This document shows, piece after piece, positions 38,901-45,739 of a stretch of 64,000 bases of DNA. The notes below the pieces were generated by a model, which had not been told where the DNA came from, made no database searches, and was given only the letters and a program-made list of their open reading frames with translations. The stretch is from Lewinellaceae bacterium (GTDB lineage Bacteria > Bacteroidota > Bacteroidia > Chitinophagales > Saprospiraceae), in NCBI GenBank assembly GCA_016719605.1, contig JADJYW010000020.1, positions 1 to 64,000 of the forward strand, given 5' to 3'. The position numbers were made by a program, and so were the translations under genes. How positions within the stretch are numbered: position 1 is the stretch's first letter; each line of letters begins with the position of its first letter.

Positions 38901-39165
38901 TTTCGGCACGAACATCACGCAGGCGTTCAACGAAAAATTTATTTCGATCTACGGCGAGGGCGCTATCCGTCCCTTGGGCACGATGCTCTTTCTCGAAGCC
39001 GCGCAGGCCTTTTTGGCCCAAAATGCGCAACAGGAAGTCGGCACCTTGCTCAATCTGACGGTACTGAAACCCGGCGCCGCATTCAAGCCCGACCAGCGCA
39101 CACGCCCGGGCGGCGTGCCGAAAGCGGATGTGCTGGTGGCAAAACAGGTGGTCGAAGGGGTGTGA
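35983..39165 (+). CDS. Large protein of unknown function
   Basis: About 1,060 residues, no signal peptide, starting MADIKQTANGVIVPLTKPFE. Residues about 55-330 are glycine/alanine-rich beta structure (ASFKGSARTSSGLAVYPDPR; EVGANAKAGVVFGGPASASA). Residues about 385-590 are charged and helical, probably coiled coil (LLDKWNQLDHNVASLLWKQA). The C-terminal part is mixed (KLLTDFGTNITQAFNEKFIS). I recognise no family; the size and the unusual repeated alanine/glycine beta N-terminus are the only clues. I chose the ATG at 35983 because the 19 upstream residues are encoded by repeated TCGCTCATCAC DNA. A 177-bp palindrome lies between this gene and the alkC-like gene. Confidence 0.8.
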   Translation: MADIKQTANGVIVPLTKPFEKKFLSGTSSAAVEYTVNNAPDVLLALINNAPFPDRPIQLSEIAAKAAAGSGDIQFSGSGGTASFKGSARTSSGLAVYPDPRLLLRDIGLGDDISPGLQMTRDPKSNYLLLRWGYEVGANAKAGVVFGGPASASATAGGKSEGVFAVVRQMPKTMGASTAVFETAQSWLLPLQITSVEDLEPGTWIIADVDSSVAVGIEAQYGFDFSWVKETQALGLSGDIGLRLQMGAKAAFGFSAASRFAVVVSRDSARAQDKSIRIRLFKQRQNGWNFAMDAAVGAQADVSKFLPADFGDFIKAVFGTHGSQIMKDLEVIEQWSNPDAPLSSMLAGLGSKYFKKFVQDTTGVDPDVAFDEAKGKLKTLLDKWNQLDHNVASLLWKQAEAKANLTKIRTFNNKLKNADADKARAFLRKEIEKVDFFTTLGGQFLLALVPDENILSVLTDSEVFKKVQEGANKASAILDGGLLTDTLVKLQDNINKRLNLDQIEKVVNDTDLESLDNWLQLKLSRFLDDKLKLSKVDEIRRTIHLLTSKKQEFYDQAQRALNRKYGFGFNAAFQKNTSSSALIDLTIDTSKAGAGVFIKHALLGQFDKILAKPTPGVTLHEGALTHGVRIQSAVDISLPFFKGTSTHLNNCLANAKALDEADGRVFLYDLKATDTVVDNRQQISALTIGGNFRVVANSVRVHDAHALSYAYSFQQFRPKMRAADLKFQIKPYMETYLPNAFPNGSVDAWVNTIEQEVERLAPNGAGIIGDTLLYLELNLSAEAASAWMRAPKDKNAPEYTRMSLNIQRRLKQLIPFFFFQDVENYKNRVPASVLLAYSAIFPATGFKEERGKLIAADSGTYWNWPDQKMQQFMVAHPRTKGFLRLKLEETHALLNATPGMGKDLIEFYNPDRVDDFVSDLVNSLSKRNEMHFHSLFFVEATIIEKAHEAGLSMAKFLEKSSTEPSKAVKLLTDFGTNITQAFNEKFISIYGEGAIRPLGTMLFLEAAQAFLAQNAQQEVGTLLNLTVLKPGAAFKPDQRTRPGGVPKADVLVAKQVVEGV

Positions 39166-39235
39166 TTTTGAAACAAGAGGCTCGCCGACAAGTGTCGGGT
39201 TGGAATCCAGACCTTCCAGGTTTACCAAACCTACG

Positions 39236-39412
39236 GTATGTACACAAGTCGGTGGTGGCAAATTTCGAGTGATGGAACGCGGATTAAACGGATGCAGGCA
39301 AAACGGATTTTCACGGATTCCTTAAATAAATCCGTGAAAATCCGTTTTGCCTGCATCCGTTTAATCCGCGTTCCATCACTCGAAATTTGCCACCACCGAC
39401 TTGTGTACATAC
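39236..39412. repeat. Palindrome with perfect 84-bp arms and 9-base loop
   Basis: Positions 39236-39319 are the exact reverse complement of 39329-39412 (I compared all 84 positions), with CCTTAAATA between. Arm landmarks are GTATGTACACAAGTCGGTGG, GAACGCGGATTAAACGGATG and AACGGATTTTCACGGATT. It sits in the 303-base gap between the large unknown gene and the AlkC-like gene, and I see no coding sense in it. A degenerate relative lies at 19495-19597. Confidence 0.95.
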
Positions 39413-39468
39413 GGAAAGTCTCATTCCGAAAATGTCCAATTGTATGCATGGAAACGCATCGCTAAAAA

Positions 39469-40572
39469 ATGCCTGAACCGCTCAAAAATGTCTTCTCCCG
39501 CCCGTTGCTGGAGGGCTTCGCCCAAACGGTACAGGCCGTTTGGGCGCCGTTCGACCGGGCCGCCTTTATTTCCCGGGTATTCGATGCCGGCTGGGAGCCG
39601 CGCGAACTGAAACAACGCATGCGCCATATCGCCGAAAGCCTCGGCGCAGGATTGCCACACCACTACCCGGAGGCGCTGTCCATAGTCGTTCGGGCCACCG
39701 AAAGCCTGATCGAAGCGCACGGCGAAAAACTCACGTTCGAGTACATTTTTCTGCCCGATTTTGTGGAGGTGTTCGGTGTGGAGCATCCGGAGCAGTCTGT
39801 TCCCGCGCTGGAAGTCATCACGCGCTGGAGCAGTGCGGAGTTTGCGGTGCGGCCCTTCCTGCTGCGCTACCCGGAGCGAATGTACCCGCAGATGCTCGTC
39901 TGGTCACGGCACGCTTCCCCGCTGGTACGGCGCTTATCGAGCGAAGGTTTCCGGCCCCGGCTGCCTTGGGGGATGGGTATTCCGGCGCTCAAACGCGACC
40001 CCGCGCCCGTGCTGCCGGTATTGGAAAACCTCCGGGCCGATCCCGCCGAAACGGTGCGCCGTTCCGTGGCCAACTGCCTGAACGATATTTCCAAAGACCA
40101 TCCCGACCTGGCGCTCAATATCGCCCGCCGCTGGCACGGCCTGCATCCCGATACCGACTGGATCGTGCGGCACGCCCTGCGGGGGTTGCTCAAAAAAGGC
40201 CGCGCTGAGGCGCTCGCGCAGTTTGGCTTCGACCGGGATGTTGCGGGTATTGTGGTGGAAAACCTGGAGGCATCCGCCGCAGTATCCCTCGGCGGCGAAC
40301 TCGCGTTTTCGTTTTCGGTGAAAAATACGGCGCAGACGCCCCACCAGATTCGGCTGGAATACGGCATTGACTATATCACCGGCAGTGGGAAAATTTCACC
40401 TAAAATTTTCAAAATCAAGGAAATGATACTTGCCCCTGGTCAAACGGAGCGTGTACAAAAACGCCAACGGTTCACCGATTTTACCACCCGCAAGCACTAC
40501 GCGGGCACGCACCGGCTGCGTATTTTGGTAAATGGGCGGGAAATGAGCGCAGTTGCGTTTGTGGTCGGCTGA
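39469..40572 (+). CDS. AlkC-like DNA glycosylase with C-terminal Ig-like domain
   Basis: A 367-residue HEAT-repeat DNA alkylation repair protein. The helical repeats run to about residue 250, with the AlkC-type stretch VRRLSSEGFRPRLPWGMGIP and further repeat helices ETVRRSVANCLNDISKDHPD. The last 100 residues (SLGGELAFSFSVKNTAQTPH; RQRFTDFTTRKHYAGTHRLR) form an immunoglobulin-like beta domain, an extension known in AlkC. The enzyme family excises 3-methyladenine-type lesions without base flipping. Its substrate here is inferred. The start follows a 56-base gap after the palindrome. Confidence 0.85.
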   Translation: MPEPLKNVFSRPLLEGFAQTVQAVWAPFDRAAFISRVFDAGWEPRELKQRMRHIAESLGAGLPHHYPEALSIVVRATESLIEAHGEKLTFEYIFLPDFVEVFGVEHPEQSVPALEVITRWSSAEFAVRPFLLRYPERMYPQMLVWSRHASPLVRRLSSEGFRPRLPWGMGIPALKRDPAPVLPVLENLRADPAETVRRSVANCLNDISKDHPDLALNIARRWHGLHPDTDWIVRHALRGLLKKGRAEALAQFGFDRDVAGIVVENLEASAAVSLGGELAFSFSVKNTAQTPHQIRLEYGIDYITGSGKISPKIFKIKEMILAPGQTERVQKRQRFTDFTTRKHYAGTHRLRILVNGREMSAVAFVVG

Positions 40573-40591
40573 GGGCTGTCCAGTCGCCTCT

Positions 40592-40825
40592 TCACCGCAC
40601 TTCTTCGTAAACAACCGGTTCGGTATCCGTCTGTTGGGTGGCATGGCGGTTGGGTGGCGCATAGCACCCGGCACTGCCGCAGCAGCCCACGTTCAGCACG
40701 GCTTGTATGCCGAAGAGCACACCGGGTATGAGCAATATCCATTCGCCGGTGTGGTACACTTCCCAAAAAGCCCACAGGGCTATGCCTCCGCGGAGGAGGC
40801 GCATAAAATTCCATTGTCCGTTCAT
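40592..40825 (-). CDS. Small DUF2892-like membrane protein
   Basis: A 77-residue protein, MNGQWNFMRLLRGGIALWAF onward, with two short transmembrane helices (residues about 8-24 and 27-46) and the conserved NVGCCGSAGCYAPP near the end, as in the YgaP/DUF2892-type inner-membrane proteins. The paired cysteines could bind metal or take part in sulfur chemistry; neither is shown. I chose the ATG at 40825; the upstream in-frame region is the CCGCAGAGGCGCAGAG palindrome, not coding sequence. Confidence 0.75.
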   Translation of the reverse strand: MNGQWNFMRLLRGGIALWAFWEVYHTGEWILLIPGVLFGIQAVLNVGCCGSAGCYAPPNRHATQQTDTEPVVYEEVR

Positions 40826-40847
40826 GTATTCAAAGGCACTTTTTCCA

Positions 40848-40921
40848 ACCGCAGAGGCGCAGAGACGCGGAGTTTCAATAACCTGATGATCAAAATCTCC
40901 GCATCTCTGCGCCTCTGCGGT
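40848..40921. repeat. CCGCAGAGGCGCAGAG palindromic repeat
   Basis: 25-base arms (ACCGCAGAGGCGCAGAG... and its complement) with one mismatch and a 24-base loop, upstream of the small membrane protein gene. Palindromes with this core are common in Bacteroidota intergenic regions. Confidence 0.8.
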
Positions 40922-41009
40922 GAATTTGAAAATATCCAATAGCGTGGTGCAAAGGTCTGATGCAAGCCGGCAAAACCTGTCGGCTTATTCGGGTACTGTG
41001 TGGTGTTTT

Positions 41010-41482
41010 TTACGGGGAACGTTCTCCGCTACCCGGGTAATCCGGCAGGTCCGGCAAAAATGCAACCGCCTCCTGTTCAAAATCCAGCGCTGCGCTGTAC
41101 GTCGCCAGGCCATTGGTCACGGCCAGAAAAGGCGCGCGAAATTGCAAGTTATACCGCGCCACTTGTTCAAAAGTGGCTTGCGTGATCGGTACTTTGGGCG
41201 ATTTGCACTCCACCAGCAGCCAGGGTTGCAGGGCGGCGTCGAACACAGCGATATCGCAGCGTCTTGGCATGCCGTTCAGCGTCAGGCCGATTTCGGAGCG
41301 GATGCGGTTGGCCGGGTATGCTTTCACCTCCAACAGGTACACCAAGACCAGTTGGCGCAGCAGTTCCTCCGGGGTAAGTGCTACATTTTGCGCCGGACGG
41401 GATCGAATACGACACGTCCGCCTGCGGTTTTCGATATCCGCAGCACCGGCTGAAATTGCAGAAAATTGAGTTGCAGAAGCAC
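41010..41482 (-). CDS. HsdR-N-like domain protein, predicted nuclease-fold (one frameshift)
   Basis: A short protein of about 157 residues resembling the type I restriction R-subunit N-terminal domain that Bacteroidota genomes encode as a stand-alone protein. Landmarks are NFLQFQPVLRI and FDPVRRK at the start, ALTPEELLRQLVLVYLLEVK after repair, and PWLLVECKSPKVPITQATFE with the D...E-x-K nuclease pattern. One A is missing opposite the T4 run 41386-41389; adding it joins the two halves. The start is probably GTG at 41482, eight bases after the citrate synthase stop, so it is likely co-transcribed with gltA. Its cellular role is not known; no HsdM or HsdS is nearby. Confidence 0.78.
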
Positions 41483-41490
41483 GGCGCTTC

Positions 41491-42819
41491 TTAGTTTGTT
41501 GCCGTGGAGGTCTGTTCTTTTTCCAACATTTCCTGCACCCACTTGGTGGTCACCGACTTGGGCCGTTCGAGGGGCAGTGCGAGGGCGCGTGCCCAGCATT
41601 GAGCGGCCAGTACGCCCAGCGCGCGGCTGACGGCAAACATTACCGTGTAGTAATTGTACTCCTTCATGCCGTAATGTACCAGCAGGGCGCCGGAGTGTGC
41701 ATCCACATTGGGCCACGGGTTTTTCACTTTGCCGAGGCTGGAGAGGATGGGGGGTACCACGTCGAAAATTTTCCAGACGATCTTGACCAGGTCGCTGTCG
41801 GGCACATTGTCTTCGGCAAACTGGCGCTGGGCCATGAAGCGCGGGTCGGGTTTGCGCAGTACGGCGTGGCCGTATCCGGGGATTACACGGCCGCTGGCCA
41901 GCGTACTTTTTACATAGTCGCCGATTTGCTCGCGGGAAGGCTTGGTGGTGCCGAGGGTGTCCACCATTTTGAGTACCCAGCGAATGACCTCCTGATTGGC
42001 CAAGCCGTGCAACGGGCCGGCCAGGGCATTGAACGCCGCGCTGAGGGACAAATACGGGTCGCTGAGCGTAGAGCCGACGAGGTGTGTGGTATGGGCAGAG
42101 GCATTGCCGCCTTCATGGTCGGCGTGGATGGTGAGAAACAGGCGCATGTATTCTTTGAACCCCGGGTCCTGGAAGCCCAGCATGTGCGCAAAGTTGCCGC
42201 CCCAGTCTAAGGAAATATCCGGCAGTACCTGTTCGCCCTTGTTGTAAATCCGGCTGTAAATATAGGCTGCGAGGCGGGGCAGGCGGGCGATGAGGTACAT
42301 GGTGTCTTCGTAGGTAGCATCCCAGTACTCGGTTTTGTTCATGCCCGAGTTGTAGCGCTGGGCAAACACGCTGGTATTTTGCATGGCCATCACGCCCACG
42401 GAGAGTTGGGTCATGGGGTGGGCGTCGAGGGGCAACGCGTCAATGGCGCGGAAGACGTGTTCGGGCACATTGGAGCGGCGCACCCAGTTTTCGGTGAGCC
42501 ATTTGACTTGTTCTTTGGTCGGGATTTCGCCCACCAGCATCAGCCAGAACAGGCCTTCCGGCAGGGGTTCTTTTCCTTTCGGGGCGCTGGGCAGTTTTTC
42601 ACGCAATTCGGGTATAGAATATCCCCGGAAACGAATGCCTTCCTCCGCGTCGAGCAAGGAAGGCTCCCAGATCATGCAGGTGATGTCGCGCATGCCGCCG
42701 TATACCTGATCCAGCGATACCTCGTCAACTTTTTTGTTTCCGTGTTCCTGAAGCAACTCCTTGACTTCTTTTTTGAGCGCTTGCGATTTTTCGGCAAATA
42801 ACTGTTTTAACGGATCCAT
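41491..42819 (-). CDS. gltA: Citrate synthase, eukaryote-like type
   Basis: Condenses acetyl-CoA with oxaloacetate to citrate, the entry step of the TCA cycle. The 442-residue sequence resembles mitochondrial citrate synthase rather than the shorter or NADH-regulated bacterial forms. Catalytic residues are H271 (GPLHGLANQEV), H318 (PGYGHAVLRKPDPRF) and D373 (NVDAHSGALL), corresponding to mitochondrial H274, H320 and D375. The N-terminus MDPLKQLFAEKSQALKKEVK is complete. The gene is first in an operon with the HsdR-N-like gene; a -7 box lies about 115 bases upstream. Confidence 0.96.
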   Translation of the reverse strand: MDPLKQLFAEKSQALKKEVKELLQEHGNKKVDEVSLDQVYGGMRDITCMIWEPSLLDAEEGIRFRGYSIPELREKLPSAPKGKEPLPEGLFWLMLVGEIPTKEQVKWLTENWVRRSNVPEHVFRAIDALPLDAHPMTQLSVGVMAMQNTSVFAQRYNSGMNKTEYWDATYEDTMYLIARLPRLAAYIYSRIYNKGEQVLPDISLDWGGNFAHMLGFQDPGFKEYMRLFLTIHADHEGGNASAHTTHLVGSTLSDPYLSLSAAFNALAGPLHGLANQEVIRWVLKMVDTLGTTKPSREQIGDYVKSTLASGRVIPGYGHAVLRKPDPRFMAQRQFAEDNVPDSDLVKIVWKIFDVVPPILSSLGKVKNPWPNVDAHSGALLVHYGMKEYNYYTVMFAVSRALGVLAAQCWARALALPLERPKSVTTKWVQEMLEKEQTSTATN

Positions 42820-42933
42820 GAATGTAGTTAGAGCGGTGATCTATGAAATGATGAGTGGTGCGATTCGCAGGTCATTCGGGCAGTACAGGCAGGCTAAAAA
42901 AACAGGCTTTACGAGGTAACAACCTTCGTCGGG

Positions 42934-42941
42934 CAAAGTTA
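42934..42941 (-). promoter_or_regulatory. Bacteroidota -7 box TAACTTTG for gltA
   Basis: An exact TAnnTTTG on the minus strand, giving a leader of roughly 110 bases to the ATG at 42819. Confidence 0.45.
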
Positions 42942-43002
42942 CAATTTTTGGTTTTTCTGTTGAGAAAAGGAGGTTTTTGTCAAAAACATAGGTTTTGCTA
43001 TA

Positions 43003-43040
43003 AAAAAAGAGCCACCCCGAAAAAATCGGGATGACTCTTG
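43003..43040 (-). terminator. Rho-independent terminator of the DUF3276 gene
   Basis: On the minus strand, a hairpin AAGAGTCATCCCGA / TCGGGGTGGCTCTT with small mismatches is followed by a run of T residues, about 55 bases past the DUF3276 stop. Confidence 0.75.
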
Positions 43041-43093
43041 TGTCTATCAAAAGTGAATTACCGAACTGAAGCCGGCAATACTTGTGGCTGAGT

Positions 43094-43714
43094 TTACCAA
43101 ACGATGTCGTCCTCGTCTTTCGGTGTGTTTTTCTTTTCCGAGAGGTCGTCGGTTTGGTCGAGATCGGCTTCGGAGTCCACAAAATCCTCCTCATTTTCCG
43201 CATCGTTGGCATCGCGGTTTTGGGCTTCCCACTCGGCCTGACGGCGGTCGAACTCCTCATAGTCAAAGTCCGGCATGAGGGTCGTTTTGACGTGGTTGAC
43301 CACTTCGTTCAACGAAGCAGCAAAGCGGTTGAAATCTTCCTTGTAAAGAAAAATTTTGTGGCGCTTGTAGCCAAACCCGTCCTCGCGGCGGGTGCTCTCG
43401 GTGATGGTGATGAAAAAATCATCGCCCCGGGTTTTGCGCACATCAATAAAGTAGGTGCGGCGTTTGCCGGCGCGTACGCGCTTGGAGAATACACTTTCTT
43501 CGGCGTCGCCGTCCCGATCCCGAAATCCACCGCCTCCGCGGTTGTCTCCCCGGTCCTTGAAACCGCCACGATCACGGTTGTCGCTCCGTTCCCGGAAGCC
43601 ACCGCCACCGCGGTTGTCACTCCGTTCCCGGAAGCCACCGCCACCGCTGCTGCGGTTGTCGCTCCGGTCCCGAAAATCTCCTTGATCTCTCCGCTTAAAA
43701 TGCCCGTATTCCAC
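43094..43714 (-). CDS. PUR-alpha-like DUF3276 nucleic-acid-binding protein with RGG-type N-terminus
   Basis: A 206-residue protein. Residues about 10-75 are a low-complexity arginine/glycine tract built from repeats of FRERSDNRGGGG and similar. The middle is the DUF3276/PUR domain (KRRTYFIDVRKTRGDDFFIT; KRHKIFLYKEDFNRFAASLN), which binds single-stranded nucleic acid in homologues. The C-terminus is acidic (DANDAENEEDFVDSEADLDQ). The glycine/arginine repeats could promote RNA binding or phase separation; this is inference. It has its own promoter and terminator. Confidence 0.9.
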   Translation of the reverse strand: MEYGHFKRRDQGDFRDRSDNRSSGGGGFRERSDNRGGGGFRERSDNRDRGGFKDRGDNRGGGGFRDRDGDAEESVFSKRVRAGKRRTYFIDVRKTRGDDFFITITESTRREDGFGYKRHKIFLYKEDFNRFAASLNEVVNHVKTTLMPDFDYEEFDRRQAEWEAQNRDANDAENEEDFVDSEADLDQTDDLSEKKNTPKDEDDIVW

Positions 43715-43761
43715 TTGTCTTGCGTTTTGTGAAAAAATAAATGTGATGAATTAGGTGCGAG

Positions 43762-43769
43762 CAAAGGTA
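43762..43769 (-). promoter_or_regulatory. Bacteroidota -7 box TACCTTTG for the DUF3276 gene
   Basis: An exact TAnnTTTG on the minus strand, 48 bases upstream of the ATG at 43714. Confidence 0.55.
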
Positions 43770-43804
43770 GATTTTCCAATTAAACCACCATGTTTTTTTG
43801 GATA

Positions 43805-43962
43805 AGTACCTGGACTGAATAAATCGATAAAATAAACGCAGGGATTTTGAGGCAAGACAAGGCATTTTTTGAAAGCATAGCAGCGCTACGGTTGAAAAAA
43901 ATAACGCAGTATTGACGCAAAAGACCAAAGTGGATTTTATCGATTTATTCGGTCCAGGTACT
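43805..43962. mobile_element. 158-bp MITE with AGTACCTGGAC ends and TA target duplication
   Basis: The ends AGTACCTGGACTGAATAAAT and ATTTATTCGGTCCAGGTACT are inverted repeats, extending through CGATAAAAT to about 29 bp per arm with one mismatch. TA at 43803-43804 and 43963-43964 flanks it, the pattern of IS630/Tc1-mariner-type insertions. There is no gene inside. It lies in the gap between the DUF3276 and ASKHA genes, upstream of the DUF3276 promoter. Confidence 0.85.
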
Positions 43963-43997
43963 TAAGTCTGCCCGCGCATATTTCGGGCTGTACCTGC

Positions 43998-45005
43998 TCA
44001 AAGATTCAGCAGGAACCCGATGGTAAAGTTGGCGTCCCAGTCGAACACAAACTGCCGGCACCCCGTGGCGTCGGCGATGGACTTGTAGATATTGAGACCA
44101 CCCTGCTGTTTGTCGCCCTCGCCCTTGTAGTCGCCCGGCGCTTTCAGCACGGTGTAGCGTTCCTTGCCGTTGCGGGTTTGTTTGGCTAATTCGAAGGGCA
44201 CGCCGCCGATGATGAAGCAGGTACTGCGCAGGTTGGCAGGCACTTGTTTGGCTTTGGCGCTTACCTCCCGGTACACCGCATCGTCGCTGAGGCTGTTTTG
44301 GCGGTACTTGGCGCCGGGCAGTTCGATGCCGGTGGGCGCGCTGCCGCTCATCCAGGATACTTTCGTGTTGCCCGAGCCAATGTCCACCACAAAAGCGCGG
44401 TTGGCGTAGCTGCTCGGGAGGCAGGAACGCAGGGCGAGCTTGGCCTCTTGTTCAGGCGTTACTTCGTTCACAAAATAGCCCATGTCCTTGAGCGCATTGG
44501 AGATTTTGGAGGTAACCGGAATTTTTTTGGCCCCCGAACTAATGACAAAGTGGATGTTTTTCGGCCCAACACCGTAGGCCAGCATGTCGGCAATGTAGTT
44601 TTTGAGGCCCTTTTTGATGTCGTCGTCGGTCGCCAGACTTTCGTACACGAGACTGGCGCCGTACTCGGCTTTTTCTAGTTTCCAGTTGCGCCGGGCGTCG
44701 GTTTTGATAATAAACGAGTTAAAACCCGTAGCGCCGAGTTCGACCACACCTTTCAGCACGCCGTTGACGGGTGCAGGCGGCACAAAATTGAAGGCGGTGC
44801 TGCCGCCTTTGCCCCAGGTTTCAGACGTGGCGCCGGGCGTTGCAGGTTGGTTGCCGGACGCCGGGTCGGTAGCCGGTGTTTCGGTCTGGGCACTATCGGA
44901 ACCGGTATTTTGAAAACGCGGCAGAAAGGTTTTTACCGCAAAGTACACGCCGCCGATAATGACAAGCGTGATGAGGAGTCGGGAGAACGAGGTCAGTCGA
45001 GCCAT
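43998..45005 (-). CDS. Membrane-anchored ASKHA-fold (Ppx/GppA-like) protein of unknown function
   Basis: A 335-residue protein with one N-terminal transmembrane helix (LLITLVIIGGVYFAVKTFLP), a Thr/Pro/Ala-rich linker, and a periplasmic-facing globular domain. That domain carries the ASKHA phosphate-binding signature FVVDIGSGNTKVSWMSG and a second, related strand LKGVVELGATGFNSFIIKTD. Exopolyphosphatase/GppA and actin-like proteins share this fold, but the membrane anchor and short length differ, so the reaction is not assignable. I chose the ATG at 45005; the longer frame runs toward the -7 box at 45057-45064. Confidence 0.8.
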   Translation of the reverse strand: MARLTSFSRLLITLVIIGGVYFAVKTFLPRFQNTGSDSAQTETPATDPASGNQPATPGATSETWGKGGSTAFNFVPPAPVNGVLKGVVELGATGFNSFIIKTDARRNWKLEKAEYGASLVYESLATDDDIKKGLKNYIADMLAYGVGPKNIHFVISSGAKKIPVTSKISNALKDMGYFVNEVTPEQEAKLALRSCLPSSYANRAFVVDIGSGNTKVSWMSGSAPTGIELPGAKYRQNSLSDDAVYREVSAKAKQVPANLRSTCFIIGGVPFELAKQTRNGKERYTVLKAPGDYKGEGDKQQGGLNIYKSIADATGCRQFVFDWDANFTIGFLLNL

Positions 45006-45056
45006 GATGTAGAATGGGTTTGAAAATTGTGTGTGTCGGTGTGGTTGTTTTGGCTG

Positions 45057-45064
45057 CAAATCTA
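45057..45064 (-). promoter_or_regulatory. Bacteroidota -7 box TAGATTTG for the ASKHA-fold gene
   Basis: An exact TAnnTTTG on the minus strand about 52 bases before the ATG at 45005. Confidence 0.45.
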
Positions 45065-45739
45065 CTTATATTTTCATTGCCCGGTTGCGGTTCTCCTGCC
45101 GGATACGCGCACTGGTCGCAGGGCAACAAATAACGCCGGACGACGAAAAAACGGGGTATCCCAGCAGTACCAACTGCCCTGTATTTTTAAAAATCCAACT
45201 GACTGGTTGTAAATTGATTTAGCTGGTTATTTGACCAAGGTTGGTCTTTTATTTCTTCATTTTCAGATGGTTAAAACAACCGCTGCTTCAAGGCTGTCTG
45301 CACGGACGGAAACCCGGACAAAAAAAAATGTCGAATAACCGCCGGGATAAATACCCGGCATTCCAAAACCACCTACTTTCGGGCGTTTTTTGTGCGCAAA
45401 TCGCACGCATTTTTTTTGATAATCCTGTTTTGACAAACAAATAATCCACCCGGGATACCCAAAAATTTCCCGGGCCGGGTCAGTCTGGTTTTCGTCTCGT
45501 GAACATCTTTTTCTACGCATCGCACAGGAGCAGCCGCACGGCTCCGCGCTCCGCCCGCATCGGCCTTTTTTGGCAAGGCGCCGCACGGCCGCCCGTTTCC
45601 TCCACCTCCCGCTTTTCGCAAAAAATACACACGTCAGGCCAGATGTGCCGGGCTGTGCTGCCCCGTATTTGAGGGTTGTCAAACTGACCCGCTTGCCCGC
45701 CTGCAACAGCATCTTTCCATGGATAATCCTCCAATACTT
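45065..45739. other. Intergenic region, long leader of the HYR-repeat gene
   Basis: About 675 bases with no supported gene. It contains small hairpins, for example GCCGGGATAAATACCCGGC at 45341-45359 and CCCGGGATACCCAAAAATTT near 45451. I see no exact TAnnTTTG box; a near match TACTTTCG occurs around 45374. The leaders of the neighbouring giant secreted genes are also long. Confidence 0.5.

Noticed and set aside
41010..41482. A complete type I restriction-modification locus
   Set aside because: Only an HsdR N-terminal-like domain is present; there is no helicase region, HsdM or HsdS nearby, and stand-alone proteins of this kind are known.
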